Source: Deltaproteobacteria bacterium
GTDB lineage: Bacteria > Myxococcota_A > Polyangia > Polyangiales > Ga0077539
DNA length: 64,000 bases
Direction: 5' to 3'
Assembly (NCBI GenBank): GCA_016704445.1
Contig: JADJAE010000032.1
Span: 45,317 to 109,316, forward strand
In this document: positions 1-8,896 of the stretch, piece after piece
Position numbering within the stretch: the first letter of the stretch is position 1
How the letters are laid out: each line of letters starts with the position of its first letter
The notes under the pieces: model-generated
Told to the model about the DNA's origin: nothing
Databases searched by the model: none
What the model saw: only the letters and a program-made list of their open reading frames with translations
Position numbers and translations under genes: made by a program

Positions 1-1832
1 GTGCCGCCAGAGGAGCTCGACACGTTGCCGAAGAGCTGGCGGTAGCCCGTGGGGCTGCTCCCGGAGGGGGGACGGAAATCGCCCCAGAGGGAGACGAGCC
101 CGGCGCCGCCGTTGGGCCACGCGAGGCGGGGCTGCACGCTGGCGAAGGAGCCCGCGACGTTGGTGTCGAGGCGCACGTCGCGCAGCCACGATCCGCCGCC
201 GTCGGTGGAGCGCGCGAAGTACACGTCGCTCTCGCCGCTGCGGCGGTCGATGAACACCACGCCGATGTTGTTGCCGGCGCCCGCGAGGTAGGGCTGGATG
301 GAGTTCAGCGCGCTCGAGTCGAGGCGCACGTCCGTGGGCGGCGCGAGGCCCTGGCACCCCTCGTCCACCCGCGCGTCGCAGTTGTTGTCGAGGCCGTCGC
401 AGTAGGCCTCGGCGTCGAGGTCGCGGTAGGTCGCCGGGTAGGTGCAGCCCCATCCCGCCGTGCCGTTGCACACCGGGCGCGCGGCCGCGCAGACCCCTCG
501 GCCCTCGGTGCCGCGGCGGTTGCAGCGCAGCGACGCCGGCGCCGCGAGGCCCTCGTCGATGAGCCCGTCGCAGTCGTTGTCCTGGCCGTCGCAGACCTCC
601 GTCGCCGCGCCCGTCCCGCCGCTGCAGACGATGGCGCCGCGCACGCACGCGAAGCGCCCGAAGGTGCACGCCCCCACGTTGTTGCCGCACACCGCGAGGG
701 GGCCGGTGCCAGGGATCACGCCCCCGGCGGGCGCGTCGTCCACGACCCCGTTGCAGTCGTCGTCGAGGTTGTTGCAGATCTCCGAGCCCGGCGCCGAGCC
801 GCCCACGCAGCGCAGCGCCCCGCGCTCGCACACGTAGGTGCCCGGTCGGCACACGCCCATGCTCGGGCCGCAGGCCGTGCCCACCATCGCGGGCATGTCG
901 TCGGTGAGGCCGTTGCAGTCGTTGTCGCGCCCGTCGCAGACCTCCGGACCCCGCGTCCCGGTGGCGTCACCGCAGGAGAGCTCGCACCCGTCCGTCGGAT
1001 CGCCGTTGCGGTCGACGAAGCCGCGCGCGCAGCTCGCCACCCGGCACGTCCCCGCCATGCACGCCGCGGTCGCGTTGACCGCCGGGCACACCCGGCCGCA
1101 CGCGCCGCAGTTGGCCACGTCGGTCATCAGGGTGAACCCGTTGTCCGTGGTGCCGTCGCAGTCGTTGTCGCGGCCGTCGCAGACCTCCGGGCCCGACGCG
1201 GTGCACTCGTACTCGCAGCCGTTCGCGGGGTTGCGGTCGCGGTCGACGGCCCCGGGGCGACAGGCGCCCATGCGGCACACGCTGGCGACGCAGGCCGCCT
1301 CGGCGCGGTCGAAGACGCACGCGTTGCCGCAGCGGCCGCAGTTGATGGCGCTGTTGGTGAGGTCGAAGCCCTCGTCGGTCATGCCGTCGCAGTCGTTGTC
1401 GATGCCGTCGCAGACCTCCGCGCCGGTGGTCGAGCACTCGTACTCGCACCCGTTGCCCGGCATCCGGTCGAGGTCGACGAAGCCCACGTCGCACTGGCGG
1501 TATCCGCACACGCTCATCGCGCACGCCGGAATCGCATGGGCCGGAGCGCACGCGTTGCCGCAGGCGCCGCAGTTGCGAGGATCGGCGGTGAGGTCGAAGC
1601 CCTCGTCGGTCATGCCGTCGCAGTCGTTGTCACGACGGTCGCAGACCTCCATCCCCGATGGGAGGCACACGCCCGTGTCCACTGGCACGATGCCGTTGTC
1701 GCGGATGGGCGCGACGTCCCGCACGTTGACGAGCCCGCCGTCGCCGGTGGCGCAGTTGAGGCAGTAGGGCTCGGGCGCGCAGCCGAGCACCGGAAGCAGG
1801 AGCGCGAGCGAGGCCAGCAGCTGGCGGTTCAT
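1..1832 (-). CDS. MopE-repeat lipoprotein with Asp-box (BNR-like) region, partial at window edge
   Basis: The frame is open from an ATG at 1832 to base 1, so the C-terminus lies outside the window (610 codons seen). The N-terminus is a lipoprotein signal peptide with lipobox LPVLGC (Cys18). It is followed by seven MopE-type motifs of the form E-V-C-D-G-x-D-N-D-C-D-G-x-x-D-E-G, separated by Cys-rich segments. Near the visible end there is an Asp-box-like STDGGGSW motif, as in sialidase/BNR beta-propellers. MopE-type repeats are common in myxobacterial surface proteins and resemble acidic metal-binding loops; the ligand here is not known. The ATG overlaps the TGA of the upstream gene by an ATGA junction and is preceded by GGAGGT, so the two are probably translationally coupled. 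Exported to the cell surface or periplasm by inference. Confidence 0.85.
   Translation of the reverse strand, partial: MNRQLLASLALLLPVLGCAPEPYCLNCATGDGGLVNVRDVAPIRDNGIVPVDTGVCLPSGMEVCDRRDNDCDGMTDEGFDLTADPRNCGACGNACAPAHAIPACAMSVCGYRQCDVGFVDLDRMPGNGCEYECSTTGAEVCDGIDNDCDGMTDEGFDLTNSAINCGRCGNACVFDRAEAACVASVCRMGACRPGAVDRDRNPANGCEYECTASGPEVCDGRDNDCDGTTDNGFTLMTDVANCGACGRVCPAVNATAACMAGTCRVASCARGFVDRNGDPTDGCELSCGDATGTRGPEVCDGRDNDCNGLTDDMPAMVGTACGPSMGVCRPGTYVCERGALRCVGGSAPGSEICNNLDDDCNGVVDDAPAGGVIPGTGPLAVCGNNVGACTFGRFACVRGAIVCSGGTGAATEVCDGQDNDCDGLIDEGLAAPASLRCNRRGTEGRGVCAAARPVCNGTAGWGCTYPATYRDLDAEAYCDGLDNNCDARVDEGCQGLAPPTDVRLDSSALNSIQPYLAGAGNNIGVVFIDRRSGESDVYFARSTDGGGSWLRDVRLDTNVAGSFASVQPRLAWPNGGAGLVSLWGDFRPPSGSSPTGYRQLFGNVSSSSGG
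360..1650 (-). repeat. Coding repeats: seven MopE-type motifs
   Basis: Imperfect repeats recur roughly every 110-250 bases. Each has a core that reads (plus strand) CGTCGCAGTCGTTGTC or a close variant and encodes the Cys-Asp-Gly-x-Asp-Asn-Asp-Cys-Asp-Gly motif on the minus strand. Spacing is irregular and always in codon phase, as expected of protein repeats. Confidence 0.8.
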
Positions 1833-4459
1833 CGCGCACCTCCCACGTCGGCGGAGCGACGTCGTCTCCGTCGGCCGAGCGCACCCAGCGCCACCGTCGC
1901 CGCGAGGAGCCATCCCCCTCGGAGCGAGCGCTGCCCCGGCGACGAGACGGAGCAGCCTCCCCCGGAGCCCACCACGCGGTCGCGAATCAGGGGAGTGAGC
2001 GTGGGGTCGACGCACTGGCCGCTGCGGCACACCACGTTGGAGCCGCCGCCGCAGGTGACGCCCGCGCAGGGGTCGTCGACCAGCACGCCGTTGCGGCAGA
2101 CGCGGCCCGGCTGCGCCCCGATGTTCCGGCAGGGATCGGGCTGGCAGACGCCCCTCCCCCCGACGACCGCGCAGATGGTTCCGACGTCGCAGCTGACGCC
2201 CTGGCAGGGGTCTGCGACGCAGGCTCCGTCGAGGCACGACTGCGTGGGCGGGCACTGCGTGGTCGCGCAGCTACGAACGCACTGCGCCGCACCGGTCGCG
2301 CTGGGACGGCAGAACTGTCCCGCAGGGCAGGTCCGGGCGGCGCAGCCGTTGTTGACGCAGGCGCCCGCGCGGCAGAGCTGGGTGCCGGTGCAGCCCAGGC
2401 CGTAGCAGTTGTTCTCCACGCAGCGGGCGCGGCCGTCGCGGACGTTGCACACCTGGCCCGTCGGGCAGGTGAGGGCGGCGCACTGGTCGACGCAGCGGTT
2501 GGCCTGGCAGATCTGCGTGGGCGAGCAGATCTCCGTCCCGCACAGCGGCGGCACGCAGAAGTTCTCGCTGTTGCACGCCAGGCCCACCGAGCACGGGAAC
2601 TCCCCGGGCAGGCACGGCGTACGGCACTGGCACGCGACGCAGCGCCCGCCGCCCGGGCAGAGCCCCCCGGCGCCCGGCGCGTCCTCGTCGATCATCCCGT
2701 CGCAGTCGTCGTCCATGCAGTTGCAGCGCTCCGGCGTGCCCAGCACCCCGCCCTCGCAGGCCAGCCGTCCAGCGCGGCACCGCAGCGTCCCGGCCCGGCA
2801 CAGCGGCGCCCCGTCCGCGCCGGTCATGCAGCTCGCCCCCCCGCCCGGGTTGCCCTCGTCGACGAGGCCGTTGCAGTTGTTGTCGAGGCCGTCGCAGGTC
2901 TCGTCCCGGCGCATGCTCTCGTCGGCGGTGCAGACGAAGCGCCCGCCGCGGCACTCGAAGGTGCCCGCCCGGCAGACGCCCTGCGCCAGGCCGCAGGTGC
3001 CCGCCGAGGGGATGCCGTTGTCCACGGTTCCGTCGCAGTCGTTGTCCCGGCCGTCGCACACCTCGGGCCTCGGCTGCGGCGCGTTGCAGACGAAGCGCCC
3101 ACCCACGCACACCGCCATCCCCGGCCCGCAGCGCAGCTCGCTCGCGGCGCAGGGCCTCGCGGGGACGCCTTCGTCCACCATGCCGTCGCAGTCGTTGTCC
3201 ACGCCATCGCAGATCTCCACCGCGGGCGCCGGCGCCGAGCAGCTCCCCCACATGCCGGCGGCGCACACCTCGCGGCCCGATCCGCAGCTCGTGCTGCACG
3301 GGCGCGAGAGGCCGTCGTCGATGCGGCCGTTGCAGTCGTTGTCGCGGTTGTCGCAGACCTCCGGGAGCGGCGCGGTGCTCACGCAGTCGCCCCACGCACC
3401 CGCGCTGCAGTACTGGGTGCCCGGGCCGCACTCGCCATTGCACGCGCGGGACACGCCCTCGTCGACGGTGCCGTTGCAGTTGTTGTCGACGTTGTCGCAG
3501 ACCTCGGCGGTCGCCGGGCCCGGGGTGCACGTCGCGCGCATGCCGTTGACGCAGTTGTTCACCGTGCGCTGGCAGGCGCCCAGACCGCAGGTCGAGGTGC
3601 CGAGGCCGTCGTCGATCATGCCGTTGCAGTTGTTGTCCCGGCCGTCGCAGGTCTCGGGCACGGGGTTGCACGTGGGCACCATCCCGATGGTGCGCACCAG
3701 CGCGTCTTCGAAGTCGTTGTCGCCCCCGCGAAACAGGTCTTCCCAGCCGAAGTAGTACCCGTCGCGGAAGGTGCGCGACGAGTAGATGAGGAAGTGCACG
3801 TAGTCGCCGTCGTCGTTGATGCTGTTGTCGGTGGAGTACACCCGACGATCGGTGGCCGACTCCGCGGGGCAGTTGGTGTCCCCGGCGTCGCTGAGCGCCT
3901 CCGGGGTCATGATGTAGAAGGCGATCGGGCCGCCGCGCCACGCGCCGCGGGTGCGCTGGCAGTCGAAGTCGATCTCGACGATGTTGGGGTTCACCCAGTG
4001 GGTGCAGGCGGTGTCCGTCGGGATGATCCTGCGCGGCCCGGCGGGGCACGGGCAGTCACAGGGGGCCACGAGGTCGCGGCAGGAGAAGATCTGTCGACGC
4101 GAGGCGGCCACGAAGGGGCTGTCGCCGACGTTGTACCAGCCGAAGCGGTTCTGGTAGCCGGCGCCCTCCCCGACCATCGTGAACTGCGCGATGCGGCGGC
4201 CGTCGGCGCGCACCGAGGGGACGAAGGTCTGCGGGGTGATCGCGGCGTTGGCGACGGCGTTGAGCACTCCGGGGCCCTCCCCCGGCGCGGGGTTGCCGGC
4301 CGTAGGCACCAGGTCGGCCCGCTTGTCGAGGCAGGTCTGCAGCGCGTCGGACTGCGGAACGATCACCCCGTCGACCTGATTGATGATCGCCTGCGCGGGC
4401 GAGGAACAGAGTGCGAACACCCCGAACAGCGCCACGAAGAAACTCGCTCGGAACCGCAT
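1829..4459 (-). CDS. DUF4114 / MopE-repeat exported protein with MYXO-CTERM-like tail
   Basis: This 876-residue protein starts at ATG 4459, which has GGAG eight bases upstream; a GTG at 4474 is the alternative. A signal peptide (MRFRASFFVALFGVFALC...) is followed by a DUF4114-like domain recognised by GWEDLFRGGDNDFEDAL. Seven MopE-type motifs follow, then a Cys-rich stretch of C-x-x-G-Q-x-C units. The C-terminus has GGGCSVS, a hydrophobic helix and RRRRRR, the layout of MYXO-CTERM sorting signals, so surface anchoring after processing is likely. The stop overlaps the start of the lipoprotein gene downstream. The two proteins share the same repeat type and probably act together at the envelope; no enzymatic motif is visible. 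Confidence 0.85.
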   Translation of the reverse strand: MRFRASFFVALFGVFALCSSPAQAIINQVDGVIVPQSDALQTCLDKRADLVPTAGNPAPGEGPGVLNAVANAAITPQTFVPSVRADGRRIAQFTMVGEGAGYQNRFGWYNVGDSPFVAASRRQIFSCRDLVAPCDCPCPAGPRRIIPTDTACTHWVNPNIVEIDFDCQRTRGAWRGGPIAFYIMTPEALSDAGDTNCPAESATDRRVYSTDNSINDDGDYVHFLIYSSRTFRDGYYFGWEDLFRGGDNDFEDALVRTIGMVPTCNPVPETCDGRDNNCNGMIDDGLGTSTCGLGACQRTVNNCVNGMRATCTPGPATAEVCDNVDNNCNGTVDEGVSRACNGECGPGTQYCSAGAWGDCVSTAPLPEVCDNRDNDCNGRIDDGLSRPCSTSCGSGREVCAAGMWGSCSAPAPAVEICDGVDNDCDGMVDEGVPARPCAASELRCGPGMAVCVGGRFVCNAPQPRPEVCDGRDNDCDGTVDNGIPSAGTCGLAQGVCRAGTFECRGGRFVCTADESMRRDETCDGLDNNCNGLVDEGNPGGGASCMTGADGAPLCRAGTLRCRAGRLACEGGVLGTPERCNCMDDDCDGMIDEDAPGAGGLCPGGGRCVACQCRTPCLPGEFPCSVGLACNSENFCVPPLCGTEICSPTQICQANRCVDQCAALTCPTGQVCNVRDGRARCVENNCYGLGCTGTQLCRAGACVNNGCAARTCPAGQFCRPSATGAAQCVRSCATTQCPPTQSCLDGACVADPCQGVSCDVGTICAVVGGRGVCQPDPCRNIGAQPGRVCRNGVLVDDPCAGVTCGGGSNVVCRSGQCVDPTLTPLIRDRVVGSGGGCSVSSPGQRSLRGGWLLAATVALGALGRRRRRRSADVGGAR
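2690..3660 (-). repeat. Coding repeats: seven MopE-type motifs
   Basis: Seven in-phase copies of the Cys-Asp-x-x-Asp-Asn-(Asp/Asn)-Cys-(Asp/Asn)-Gly motif. The last copy is degenerate (CNCMDDDCDG). The DNA cores match those in the neighbouring gene at 360-1650, consistent with duplication within this gene pair. Confidence 0.75.
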
Positions 4460-4613
4460 TCGCTCTGCTCCCACGCCCTCGGGGCACGCGCTGCCGGTGA
4501 GGGGCCCTTTGGACTCCGCGGGACTGTTTCATGGTCCCCAGTTCGTCTCAAGGCAGTCGTGGTTCCCGATGCCGTCGGCCGCAAGCGCCTCCCTCGCGCT
4601 GGATCAGCCGGCG

Positions 4614-5537
4614 TCAGCCGCGCTCCGAGCGCCCCCCGCTCGCCGAGGCCCACCCGCGAGGATGCAGAAGGATCCCTCGGGCCTCCTCGCCGAGGGCTTC
4701 CCACCGGCGACGAAGCTGCGAGAGCGACGCGGGATCATCCCCCGGGCGGAGCGAGCCCAGGCAGCGCTCGAAGGCGGCCACCCGATCGGCGGGCGAGCCG
4801 AGGCGCTGCGAGAGCAGGGCGCGGGCGTGCACTTTGAGCGCCGAGGCGCCGGCCGGGTCGAGGGCACCGCCGACCGCCGAGGTCGCCACGATGGGGCAGC
4901 GCCCATCGAGGGGGCTCAGCCGGGCGCGCAGCACGCGGGTCGCGGTCTCGATGGCGAGGGCCCGGTCGGGGTCGTCGGCGGCGGAGTCGCGGTCGAAGGG
5001 AGGGAGCTCGTCGATGCGGTGCAGCACTGCCAGGAGCGCTGGGGCGCTGCGACGTCGGAGGGTCCATCCCCGGGAGAGCGCGAGGAGGTCGTCCACGTCG
5101 TCGTCGATGCCTGCGTCGACCTCGGTGACGGAGAACACCGCGATCATCAGGTCGGAGGGGTCGGACGCGAGCGCGTCGCGGAGCTGGGCGCGCAGCTCGG
5201 GGCGGCCCGCGGCGCGGAGCCCGGGGGTGTCGTAGGCGATGAGCGATCCGCCCCAGGAGACCTGAGCGCACGAGACGGCGAGGTCATCGCCCGTCGAGGC
5301 GAAGTCGGCCAGCGCCAGCGCCAGGGAGGACTTGCCCACCGCGCGACGCCCGACGAAGGCCATCGAGGGGACCCACCCCTGGGCGGGCACCTGCCCCAGC
5401 CTGAAGCGCGCGAGGGCGGTCGAGGGAGAGCGCTCGATCGACAGCTCGATGGTCGGCACCGGAGGCGCGAGGGCTCCCAGAGAGGCGGCTATCTCCCTCG
5501 CCGCGGCGAAGGGATCGCGCGCGCCGTCACTCCTCAT
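4614..5537 (-). CDS. P-loop GTPase-like protein with degenerate G4 motif
   Basis: A 307-residue protein with a Walker A/G1 motif GRRAVGKSS (residues 63-71) and G3 DTPG (103-106), placing it among Era/dynamin-like translation-factor-class GTPases. The position of the guanine-specifying N/TKxD motif is occupied by HRID (173-176). This aligns residue for residue with TKVD (173-176) in the upstream paralogue, so base recognition may be altered or lost. There is no membrane helix and no DUF697 domain, unlike the partner. The ATG lies 11 bases inside the end of the upstream GTPase gene, so the two are co-translated. Probably a regulatory or heterodimer partner of the upstream GTPase (inference). 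Confidence 0.75.
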   Translation of the reverse strand: MRSDGARDPFAAAREIAASLGALAPPVPTIELSIERSPSTALARFRLGQVPAQGWVPSMAFVGRRAVGKSSLALALADFASTGDDLAVSCAQVSWGGSLIAYDTPGLRAAGRPELRAQLRDALASDPSDLMIAVFSVTEVDAGIDDDVDDLLALSRGWTLRRRSAPALLAVLHRIDELPPFDRDSAADDPDRALAIETATRVLRARLSPLDGRCPIVATSAVGGALDPAGASALKVHARALLSQRLGSPADRVAAFERCLGSLRPGDDPASLSQLRRRWEALGEEARGILLHPRGWASASGGRSERG

Positions 5538-6765
5538 CGGGCCTGGTGATGTCGGAAGGCGGCCCCTCCTCCGCCGCCTGCGAGAACGCCGCCCGCGCCT
5601 CCTGGACGCTCACGCCGTCGATGAAGTAGCGCACCGCGGCGACGCCCAGCGCCCAGGTTCCGGTCGCCGCCACGGCGCCGGAGATGGTCGCGCCCACGCC
5701 AGGAACCAGCTTGAGCGCGGCGCGCACCGCCTCGCGCAGCCCGACGCCCGCGCCCACCGACGCGCCCAGCACCGCGAGCCACTCGCTGACCGCGCGCGGT
5801 CCGAGCGAGCGGCCCGACGCGTAGACGATCCCCGTGAGCATCGACGACTGCAGCGGGATCAACACCGCGAGGTCGGCGATGGGCAGCGGGGTCGCGCCCA
5901 CCACGAAGGACACGCTCGTCGCCGTGCCCACGAGGCGCATCGCGACCTTGCGGCGCACCGAGCGCGCCCGCTCGAAGGCCCGCGCGGCCTCGATCTGCGC
6001 CGACACGGGAAGGCCCTTGTGGATCTCCATCGCCAGCGCGTCGAGGTTCCACCGCCAGTCGGTGGCGACGGACCCCTCCGCGAAGCGCTGCCAGGTGCAC
6101 ACCGGCACGACCGGCAGCTCCGCCCCGGTCACCCGCTGCACATGCCCGCGCAGCACCTCCTTCGCCTGCTCGATGGACGCGCGCTTCTCGGCGTCGCCCT
6201 CGTAGGGCGGCGCGCGGCGCTCCGTGGGCGGCAGCTCGTCGACCTTGGTCATCACCACCACCACCGGCACCGGCCGGTCGGGGCCGCTGATCGATGCGCG
6301 CAGCGCCACCAGCTCGGCGAGGTCTTCATCGACGCCCGCGTCCACCTGGCTCGCCTTGAAGAGCCAGAGCAGCACGTCAGGGCGCTCGGATCGCAGCGCC
6401 TTCGCGACCGCCTCCCGCCGCTCGGGCCGGGCGCCCGCCCGAAGGCCCGGGGTGTCGAGCCAGCGCACCTGACGGCCCTGCACCGCGAGGTCGATCCAGG
6501 CGGGAGCGGCGGTGGTGTCCTCGACCGCGCCCACGGCCAGCAGCTCACGGCCGAGGAGCGCGTTGGCCAGCGACGACTTGCCGCTGCCCCGCCGTCCCAG
6601 CACCGCGACCCTCGGGGCGCGGCGGCCCACGAGCAGGGCGCGCAGGTCGCGCAGCTCGTTGATCACCTTCTGGGCGCCGGGGATGCGCTTCAGAAGCTCC
6701 TCGAGGTCGTCGAGGGTCTGGGCCGCATCGCGGGTGTCGGGGGGAGGGCTCTGGTCGGTCGGCAT
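5527..6765 (-). CDS. GTPase with C-terminal DUF697-like membrane domain
   Basis: This 412-residue protein has an N-terminal GTPase domain with G1 GRRGSGKSS (57-65), G3 DTPG (104-107) and G4 TKVD (173-176). The C-terminal half has hydrophobic segments with Pro-Ile-Ala-Asp and Pro-Gly-Val-Gly signatures typical of DUF697 (YcjF-type) domains, which associate with the membrane. Membrane-associated GTPases of this layout are found in many bacteria but their cargo is mostly unknown. It is the first gene of a two-gene unit with the overlapping GTPase downstream. Its promoter should lie in the divergent 6766-6938 gap. Confidence 0.8.
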   Translation of the reverse strand: MPTDQSPPPDTRDAAQTLDDLEELLKRIPGAQKVINELRDLRALLVGRRAPRVAVLGRRGSGKSSLANALLGRELLAVGAVEDTTAAPAWIDLAVQGRQVRWLDTPGLRAGARPERREAVAKALRSERPDVLLWLFKASQVDAGVDEDLAELVALRASISGPDRPVPVVVVMTKVDELPPTERRAPPYEGDAEKRASIEQAKEVLRGHVQRVTGAELPVVPVCTWQRFAEGSVATDWRWNLDALAMEIHKGLPVSAQIEAARAFERARSVRRKVAMRLVGTATSVSFVVGATPLPIADLAVLIPLQSSMLTGIVYASGRSLGPRAVSEWLAVLGASVGAGVGLREAVRAALKLVPGVGATISGAVAATGTWALGVAAVRYFIDGVSVQEARAAFSQAAEEGPPSDITRPDEE

Positions 6766-6938
6766 GAGGGGTGTTGGACGTGGATCGTACGACGGCCCCG
6801 CGAGACAGCCAGCGCCCGCGTCACGGCCGCCCGGAGGGAGGGGTTTCCGGGTCTATTCAATCGCCCCGCGCCCGGCCTCGGGCTCCGTCATGGAGGCTAT
6901 TGCGGAAGATCAGGCCTTCGGCGAAGGATACGCCCGCC

Positions 6939-7922
6939 ATGTCCAAACCCATCTCCCGCTGGTCCATCGCCCTGCTCACCGCCCTCTCCATCGGCAGCGC
7001 TGCCGAGGCCCAGAGGCTGATCTCCGTCGCCACCCTCGCGCCGAGCGGCTCGACGTGGATGCGCGGGCTCGACGCGGCCAACCGCGAGCTTCGCCGCCGC
7101 ACCAACGGCGCGCTCGCGCTGCGGTTCTACCCGGGCGGGGTGCAGGGCGACGAGTCCGAGGTGGTGCGCAAGATGCGGCAGGGAAGGCTCGACGGGGCGG
7201 TGCTCACCGGCACCGGCCTCGGGCAGATCCACCGGCCGGTGCTGGCCTTCATGCTCCCGGGAGTGTTCCCCGACCGCGCCACGATGGATCGCTCGCGCGT
7301 CGCGCTCAGCTCCGAGATCGAGCGGCAGTTCAACACCAACGGCTTCGTGATCGCGGCGTGGGGAGAGGGCGGCAGCCCCCGGCTCTTCTCGCAGCGCGCC
7401 ATCCGCACTCCCTCCGACCTCCGGCAGGTCCACCCCTGGATCTGGCGCGACGACGTCATCCTCCCCGAGCTCTACGGCGAGGCCGGCGCGCAGGGCGTTC
7501 CGCTCTCCCTCCCGGAGGTGCTCTCGGCCCTTCAGACCAATCGCATCGACACCTTCATCGCGCCCCCGCTCGCGGCGCTCGCGCTGCAGTGGTCGACCCG
7601 GGCGTCCTTCGTCTCCGAGGGGGCCAACAGCTTCGGCATCGGCGGCATCGTCCTGTCGCGCCGCGCCTGGGACTCCCTCACCCCCGAGCTGCAGACCACC
7701 ACCCGCGAGGTGATCCAGCAGTTCAACACCCTCATCGGCCGCAACGTCAGCCGCGACGACGAGAGCGCCCTGCGCGCGATGACCTCTCGCGGCATCCAGC
7801 AGGTGACCTACACCGCAGCCGAGCGAGCCCAGTGGACGACGCTCTTCGCGCGCACCCGCGCCCGCCTCGTGGGCACCGTCTCCGACGCCGCCTGGATGGA
7901 GCGCGTCCGCACCGCTCGCTGA
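6939..7922 (+). CDS. TRAP transporter substrate-binding protein, DctP family
   Basis: A 327-residue exported protein. A signal peptide (residues 1 to about 24, ending AEAQ) precedes a DctP-type fold. Family-like segments include LISVATLAPSGSTWMRGL near the mature N-terminus and a Gly-x-Gln-Gly-Asp-Glu segment; a conserved Arg/Asn ligand region is expected but not verified. The ATG at 6939 gives a proper signal peptide; the longer upstream frame does not. In the family, such proteins capture organic acids for DctQM permeases. No DctQ or DctM gene is in the window, so this is an orphan receptor or works with a distant permease. It is transcribed divergently from the GTPase pair. Confidence 0.8.
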   Translation: MSKPISRWSIALLTALSIGSAAEAQRLISVATLAPSGSTWMRGLDAANRELRRRTNGALALRFYPGGVQGDESEVVRKMRQGRLDGAVLTGTGLGQIHRPVLAFMLPGVFPDRATMDRSRVALSSEIERQFNTNGFVIAAWGEGGSPRLFSQRAIRTPSDLRQVHPWIWRDDVILPELYGEAGAQGVPLSLPEVLSALQTNRIDTFIAPPLAALALQWSTRASFVSEGANSFGIGGIVLSRRAWDSLTPELQTTTREVIQQFNTLIGRNVSRDDESALRAMTSRGIQQVTYTAAERAQWTTLFARTRARLVGTVSDAAWMERVRTAR

Positions 7923-7956
7923 CCCCGCCGCCTCCCCCGCACACCGCCACCAGACA

Positions 7957-8883
7957 TCAGACCGTCGCGAGGGTCTCCGGGAGCGTGACGATCACCCGGG
8001 TGAAGACGCCGAGCCTGGTCCGCAGGCCGACGTTGCCGCCGAGGCGAGCGACGGCCGTGCGCACCACGTCGAGACCCACTCCCCGCCCGGAGGTCCCGGT
8101 CACCTCCGCCCTGGTCGAGAACCCCGGGCGAAAGAGCATTTCCAGGAGCTCCTGTTCGCCCATCGCCTCGGCGGCCGCCCGGTCGAGCAGTCCACGAGCG
8201 ACCGCTGCGCTCCTCACCGCCATCACGTCGACCCCGGCGCCGTCGTCCTCGACCTCCAGCGCCACGAGGCTGTCCGTGCGCCACGCTCGGACGGTTATGC
8301 TCCCCTCGCGGCTCTTCCCACGGGCGACCCGCTCGTCGGGGAGCTCGATGCCGTGGTCGACGGCGTTGCGCAGCACGTGGGCCAGCGGCGCGCTGAGCGC
8401 GTCCATCGGTAGACCGTCGAGCGAGCTCGCCTCGCAGTTCACCACCAGCCGCACGTCCTTCGACAGCGCCCGAGAGAGCACCCGCACCTCCTGCACCATG
8501 CGCTCGAAGGCCGGCATCCGCCCGGCCTCCCCCGAGCGCCGCTCTCCCGCCGCCGCGAGGTGTCGCCCCAGCGCCGCGGCCGAGTCGAGGAGGAGGGCGT
8601 GCGTATCGGCGTCGAGGTCCACCCGACCGGAGCGCAGCGCGTCGAGGAGGTCTTCGAGCGCATGGGCGAGGCCCGTCACGGCGTCGAGGCCGCAGAACCC
8701 GGCGAGGCCCTTGAGGGTGTGCACCGCGCGGAAGAGCTCGCTCAGCTGCTCGGCGTCCTCGGGGCGCCGCAGGTCTGCACCCACGAGAGCCGCGAGATGT
8801 CGCGCCGCGGCGGCGAGGAGGCCCTGCGCCTCGGCGAGGAGTTCGAGCCGGACGCTCGGTTCCAGCGCAGAGGCCTCGTCCAT
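7957..8883 (-). CDS. CheA-like histidine kinase lacking the CheW-like (P5) domain
   Basis: This 308-residue protein has an Hpt (P1) domain at about 1-110 with phosphoacceptor motif AVHTLKGLAGF (His55). A CheA-type ATPase domain follows at about 150-305, with N-box HVLRNAVDHGIE, G1 VEDDGAG and G2 GRGVGLDVV. The protein stops right after the segment that in CheA ends the ATPase domain (VTLPETLA). The P5/CheW-like receptor-coupling domain and the P2 regulator-docking domain are both missing. A full CheA is usually over 600 residues. It could be a phosphotransfer kinase working outside a chemoreceptor array. No che genes or response regulator adjoin it. The DUF971 and rlmE genes lie just upstream on the same strand. 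Confidence 0.8.
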   Translation of the reverse strand: MDEASALEPSVRLELLAEAQGLLAAAARHLAALVGADLRRPEDAEQLSELFRAVHTLKGLAGFCGLDAVTGLAHALEDLLDALRSGRVDLDADTHALLLDSAAALGRHLAAAGERRSGEAGRMPAFERMVQEVRVLSRALSKDVRLVVNCEASSLDGLPMDALSAPLAHVLRNAVDHGIELPDERVARGKSREGSITVRAWRTDSLVALEVEDDGAGVDVMAVRSAAVARGLLDRAAAEAMGEQELLEMLFRPGFSTRAEVTGTSGRGVGLDVVRTAVARLGGNVGLRTRLGVFTRVIVTLPETLATV

Positions 8884-8896
8884 CGGCCGAGCGCGC

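Noticed and set aside
360..1650. Repeated 16-base cores that could suggest a CRISPR or intergenic repeat
   Set aside because: Spacing is irregular, the cores are imperfect and always in codon phase, and they encode MopE motifs.
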